Position numbers and translations under genes: made by a program | NCBI GenBank assembly: GCA_009731375.1 | Contig: BJOX01000190.1 | Coordinates: 155,441 to 194,060 of the forward strand | DNA: 38,620 bases | Direction of reading: 5' to 3' | From: Paulinella micropora | Taxonomy: Eukaryota > Cercozoa > Imbricatea > Euglyphida | The notes under the pieces: generated by a model | Database searches by the model: none | Seen by the model: the letters and a program-made list of their open reading frames with translations, nothing else | What the model was told of the DNA's origin: nothing | In this document: positions 35,870 through 38,620 of the stretch, piece after piece | How the letters are laid out: each line of letters starts with the position of its first letter | Position numbering within the stretch: position 1 is the first letter of the stretch

Positions 35870-36893
35870 ATGGCCTTGCTGAAACTGGACAACAGGCAGC
35901 TGAACGAATTATGGACACTGAAGAAAAACTGCTCGTGCAGGAAGCATCGCGATTTTGTCTCTTCCCGATAGTATTACGGCGTCCGGACCTGTATTCATTC
36001 TATGAAGCTTCCCTGCGGTCGTTCTGGACAGCAGATGAGCTAGACTTGAGCCGGGAACAGGCCGATTTCAAGAAACTGAGCGCGGACGAACCGCATTTTA
36101 TTAAGATGGTGCTGGGCTTCTTTGCAAGCTCGGACGGAATCATCCAAGAGAACCTGGCTGCCAATTTTTGGCCGAGGTGCAGTATTCCGAAGCTAGACTT
36201 TTTTATTCTTACCAGATCTTTAATGAGGCCGAACACTCACGGACCTACAGCCTGTTGATCGACACGATCATCGGCGACCAGCAAGAGAAGGACAAGCTGT
36301 TCAATGCGATCACGCAGGTCCCGACAGTCGCACAAAAAGCCAAATGGGCGCTGCAGTGGCTCAGCCCGGCCCGGTCTTCGTTTGCCGAGCGGCTGGTGGC
36401 GTTCGCTTGTGTGGAACTTGTCCAGTTCGCCTCTTCTTTCGCCTCCATCTTTTGGCTGAAACAAAAGCACCCGGGCCTGCTGCAGGGCCTGTGCACCACG
36501 AACGAGTTTATTGCGCGGGACGAGACGCAGCACGGCCTGTTCGCGTGCCACTTGTACAAGCACCACGTGTCGAACAAGCTGCAGATGTCGCGCATTTTCC
36601 AGATCGTGGCGGGCTGTGTCGAGGTCGAGCGGAGGTTCATCAGCGAGTCGCTGCCGGTGGCCTTGCTGGGCCTGAACGCGACGCTGATGGAGCGGTACGT
36701 CGAGTTTGTGGCGGACGGCCTGTTGCAGAACTTGGGCCTGAGCGAAAAGCTGTATGGGGTGGCCAAGTGCCCTCTGCCCTTCATGGAACAGCTAGGCGTG
36801 GTAAGCAAGACTAACTTTTTTGAGAAGAGAGTGAGCGAGTACGCGCGGGCGCCGGCCAAGGAGCCCGAATGGGGCCTAGACCAGGGCTTCTAG
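35870..36893 (+). pseudogene. Ribonucleotide reductase small subunit (class I, R2), one frameshift
   Basis: R2 houses the di-iron centre and tyrosyl radical that R1 uses to make deoxynucleotides. Visible: SFWTADELDLS (first acidic ligand), VLGFFASSDGIIQENL, NEAEHSRTYS (ExxH ligands with the radical Tyr four residues after His), VELVQFASSFASIFW (Glu ligand), RDETQHGLFACHLY (ExxH), and a C-terminal WGLDQGF tail for R1 binding. All key residues are present. The frame breaks at T5 (36,165-36,169) between ENLAANF and EVQYSEARLF; one extra T would restore it. Start: MDTEEKLLV at 35,911 is in frame; the ATG at 35,870 (MALLKLDNRQLNEL) has the typical AAAAGAG-ATG leader but another frame, so a second small shift is possible. 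Ends in TAG, sharing CTAG with the convergent gene. No R1 gene is in this window. Confidence 0.93.
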
Positions 36894-37162
36894 CCATTGA
36901 TGGTGTCAGGCATCTCTACGATCGTCTCTTCTAGTGCCATTTCGGCGTGGGCGGCTGCCTCGGCTGCTGCCGCCTCGGCCTCCTCTTGCTGTTGGATGAG
37001 CGTCTTAACTTGCTCGCCCATGTCCTTGTCACAGCAGACCTTTTCACACAGCGCAATCTGCAGCTGTAACTTCTCTCGTTCTACGGCCAGGATCCGGCGG
37101 CGGGCTAGGCACGTGGCCAGCTCGTTCTCGTTCTCGGCTAGTGCTTGTCGCAACGCGTCCAT
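36890..37162 (-). CDS. Short coiled-coil protein, 90 aa
   Basis: From the ATG at 37,162 (MDALRQALAENENELATC) to TAG at 36,890. Almost entirely helical: Arg/Leu/Glu heptads (RRRILAVEREKLQLQ), two Cys (EKVCCDKD), then an Ala/Glu-rich helix and an acidic end. Leader: TTTTTAATTAAAAA palindrome 4 nt upstream and a further A/T tract. Convergent with the RNR gene, overlapping it by CTAG. Function unknown; a small virion or regulatory protein is possible. Confidence 0.65.
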   Translation of the reverse strand: MDALRQALAENENELATCLARRRILAVEREKLQLQIALCEKVCCDKDMGEQVKTLIQQQEEAEAAAAEAAAHAEMALEETIVEMPDTING

Positions 37163-37165
37163 TTC

Positions 37166-37179
37166 TTTTTAATTAAAAA
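37166..37179. promoter_or_regulatory. TTTTTAATTAAAAA palindrome upstream of coiled-coil gene
   Basis: 14-bp perfect palindrome just before the ATG of the minus-strand gene. The same core TTTTAATTAAAA appears between convergent genes at 19,694. The 22 bp to its right, to about 37,201, are also A-rich and precede the stop of the fibre gene. Confidence 0.3.
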
Positions 37180-37203
37180 ATACAGACTCGAAAGAAAAAA
37201 AAA

Positions 37204-38620
37204 TTAACCAGGGATCTCGGTAATGGTCACTCTACCCCTCGAATAAGCAGTCGAACCGCCCATAACAAGGCTCCAGCTGACACCCGTCTGTGTTTCGCCG
37301 TACGATTCGAACCAGATATACTCGTTTGCTGCCACTTCCATGATACCTGANNNNNNNNNNGCCTGACAGGCTAGCAATTGATAACCTCCCGTTGCTGAAG
37401 AGCCCATGGGCGCCCCCTCCTGCTTGAAAATTGTATTCTGTTGATTGCGTGCTGGTGGTGGTCGGTCTCACAGTATTCCTTTCGACCCAGATTTCGTAAT
37501 AGGCGCCACTGGTCGGCGGGTTGTTGGTAGCCGCGGCCGAAGTAATAAACTTGAACGAGGCAGTGATCAGCCATTCCTGGGCATGCAGGACGTGTTCTGC
37601 CAGCTAGTAAAGCCGTTAGCATTGCTTACGGTGATGTTGCCGTATATGGGCGCCAGCCTCACTACACCATCGACTGGGATCTTCCTGCTAGTTGCACTAT
37701 TAACACTGTGTCACTCGTCAGCCAGTGGCCACGGTCCCAGGTGCCCAGCTCGAACTGCCCGAGGTCGTTGATCTGTACCACGCGGTCCGTGCCGGCGGAA
37801 GGCAGCGCGGTCAGCAACGTCGTGGTGATTTTGCCGCTCGTGATCGTATCCACGCCCGTGAGGCCCGTGGCAGTGGCCGACACGCCCTCGGACTCAACGA
37901 CGGGCGCAAAGGTCCCCACGGCGGCCTGTGTACTCGAATTTGTCGAAGTGACAATGAACCGGTGGTAGTAATAGAACGCGGTCGCAGCGGGCGCGCTCGA
38001 GTTCAGGGTCTGTAACGTCGTGGTAAAAGAGAAGTTACCGGACCAGACCAGTGTCCAGGTACTGCCATTGTCCGACCCCGCCAACGTGAAGCTTTTGGTG
38101 GAGCTACCGAGAGAAGAGGTATTAGTCAACGCGATGCTCGTGATTCTGTAACGGCGCCGCTGGTGCTGGAGCGTAAAGTGTTCGCCGTACACGTTGCTGC
38201 CGCCCACGTTGGTAACGGCGTTGTTGGTCGTGTTGATACTCCCGTCCGAGTTGTAGTTGCCGAGGCTAGTCCAGCCATTGGCAGCGACACCGTCGAAAAC
38301 TCTATAGCTCTCTTGGCCTACAACTGCGGAGGAGTGGCTGAGCACCCAGTTAGGGTCCGTGGTAGGCGTATAGGCCGACATGGAAGTCCAGGTCGGCAGC
38401 GCCACGGAGCCAGAAGTCACGACCGTGGTCGAAGTGCTCTGGGTCACCATCTGCCCCGCAGAAGTCAGGCTCAGAACGGCGGTCTGGGCCGGCGTGGAGG
38501 CTGGCAACAACGAGCTGGCCGCAAGCTGGCCCGCCGAGTCCAGCGTGACCAGCGACGTCGAGCCGGGCAGGCTAGCAGGCACTCTGACAGACGAGGCGGC
38601 TAGCTGCCCCCCGCTAGACA
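37204..38620 (-). pseudogene. Fibre-like protein with galactose-binding (F5/8 C-like) domain, 5' end beyond window, broken
   Basis: Read on the minus strand, the frame is open at the window edge. It starts with shaft-like repeats (GQLAASS... LVTLDSAGQLAASS, LSLTSAGQMVTQS). An F5/8 type C-like domain follows: WVLSHSSAVVGQESYRVFDG, GEHFTLQH, YRITSIALTN, FTLAGSDNGSTWTLVWSG and YYYHRFIVTSTN. Then come DLGQFELGTWDRGHWLTSD and a receptor-type C-terminal domain in other frames: ending at 37,204 with MGGSTAYSRGRVTITEIPG. Frame changes occur near 37,705 and 37,580, and an N10 join lies at 37,351-37,360. Such a protein would bind host-surface glycans. It is the last viral gene in the window. Confidence 0.6.
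37351..37360. other. Scaffold gap (N10) inside fibre gene
   Basis: Nominal 10-N join. LSG immediately before it and SGIMEVAANEY after it may overlap, so the gap may be a small overlap and not missing sequence. Confidence 0.9.

Overview
The window looks like a piece of a eukaryotic nuclear genome assembly. The left 16 kb carries a short GT-AG spliceosomal intron, an intact non-LTR retrotransposon (LINE), three copies of a tRNA-derived SINE, a Tc1/mariner-IS630-type DDE transposase exon, and many ATT, GATA, GA and CT microsatellites and minisatellites. I cannot name the host. A protist, alga or early-branching fungus would fit, but nothing here decides it.

Layout, left part. 1-1,300: a two-exon host-type gene followed by ATT satellite DNA and a dispersed repeat. 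1,411-2,395: assembly gap. 2,396-9,370: SINE, LINE, SINE, SINE, all ending in ATT tails. 9,373-10,650: dispersed repeat, C/G-rich minisatellite and transposase exon. 10,650-16,250: AT-rich DNA and several tandem repeats with little coding evidence, plus a short coding remnant just before a gap at 16,291-16,723.

Right part, 16,724 to the window end. Base composition and organisation change abruptly: GC-rich, intronless, tightly packed genes on both strands, as in a DNA virus. Recognisable functions are a large tyrosine recombinase (possibly telomere-resolvase-like), an FtsK/HerA (A32-type) genome-packaging ATPase, a RuvC/A22-type Holliday junction resolvase, a major capsid protein lacking its N-terminus, a penton/minor capsid candidate, two further structural or fibre-like proteins, an HMG-box-like protein, an F-box-like zinc protein, a two-TM SLATT-like protein and a ribonucleotide reductase small subunit. 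Together these indicate an endogenous or integrated dsDNA virus related to polinton-like viruses, or to small nucleocytoplasmic viruses of the mriyavirus kind. No DNA polymerase, helicase or protease is visible, and the element continues past the right edge.

Most viral genes have an A- or T-run followed by a TCTTG-like motif 20-48 nt before the ATG, which I read as a common viral promoter. Hairpins lie at some 3' ends. Convergent pairs share stop codons (TTAG, CTAG). Many genes are broken: single-base frameshifts (recombinase, ATPase twice, RNR, fibre twice, two small genes), two in-frame TAG codons, a CT microsatellite inside a gene, and N10 scaffold joins, one of which produces an apparent 880-bp duplication. 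Several breaks are at A/T homopolymers, so sequencing error and genuine decay are both plausible.
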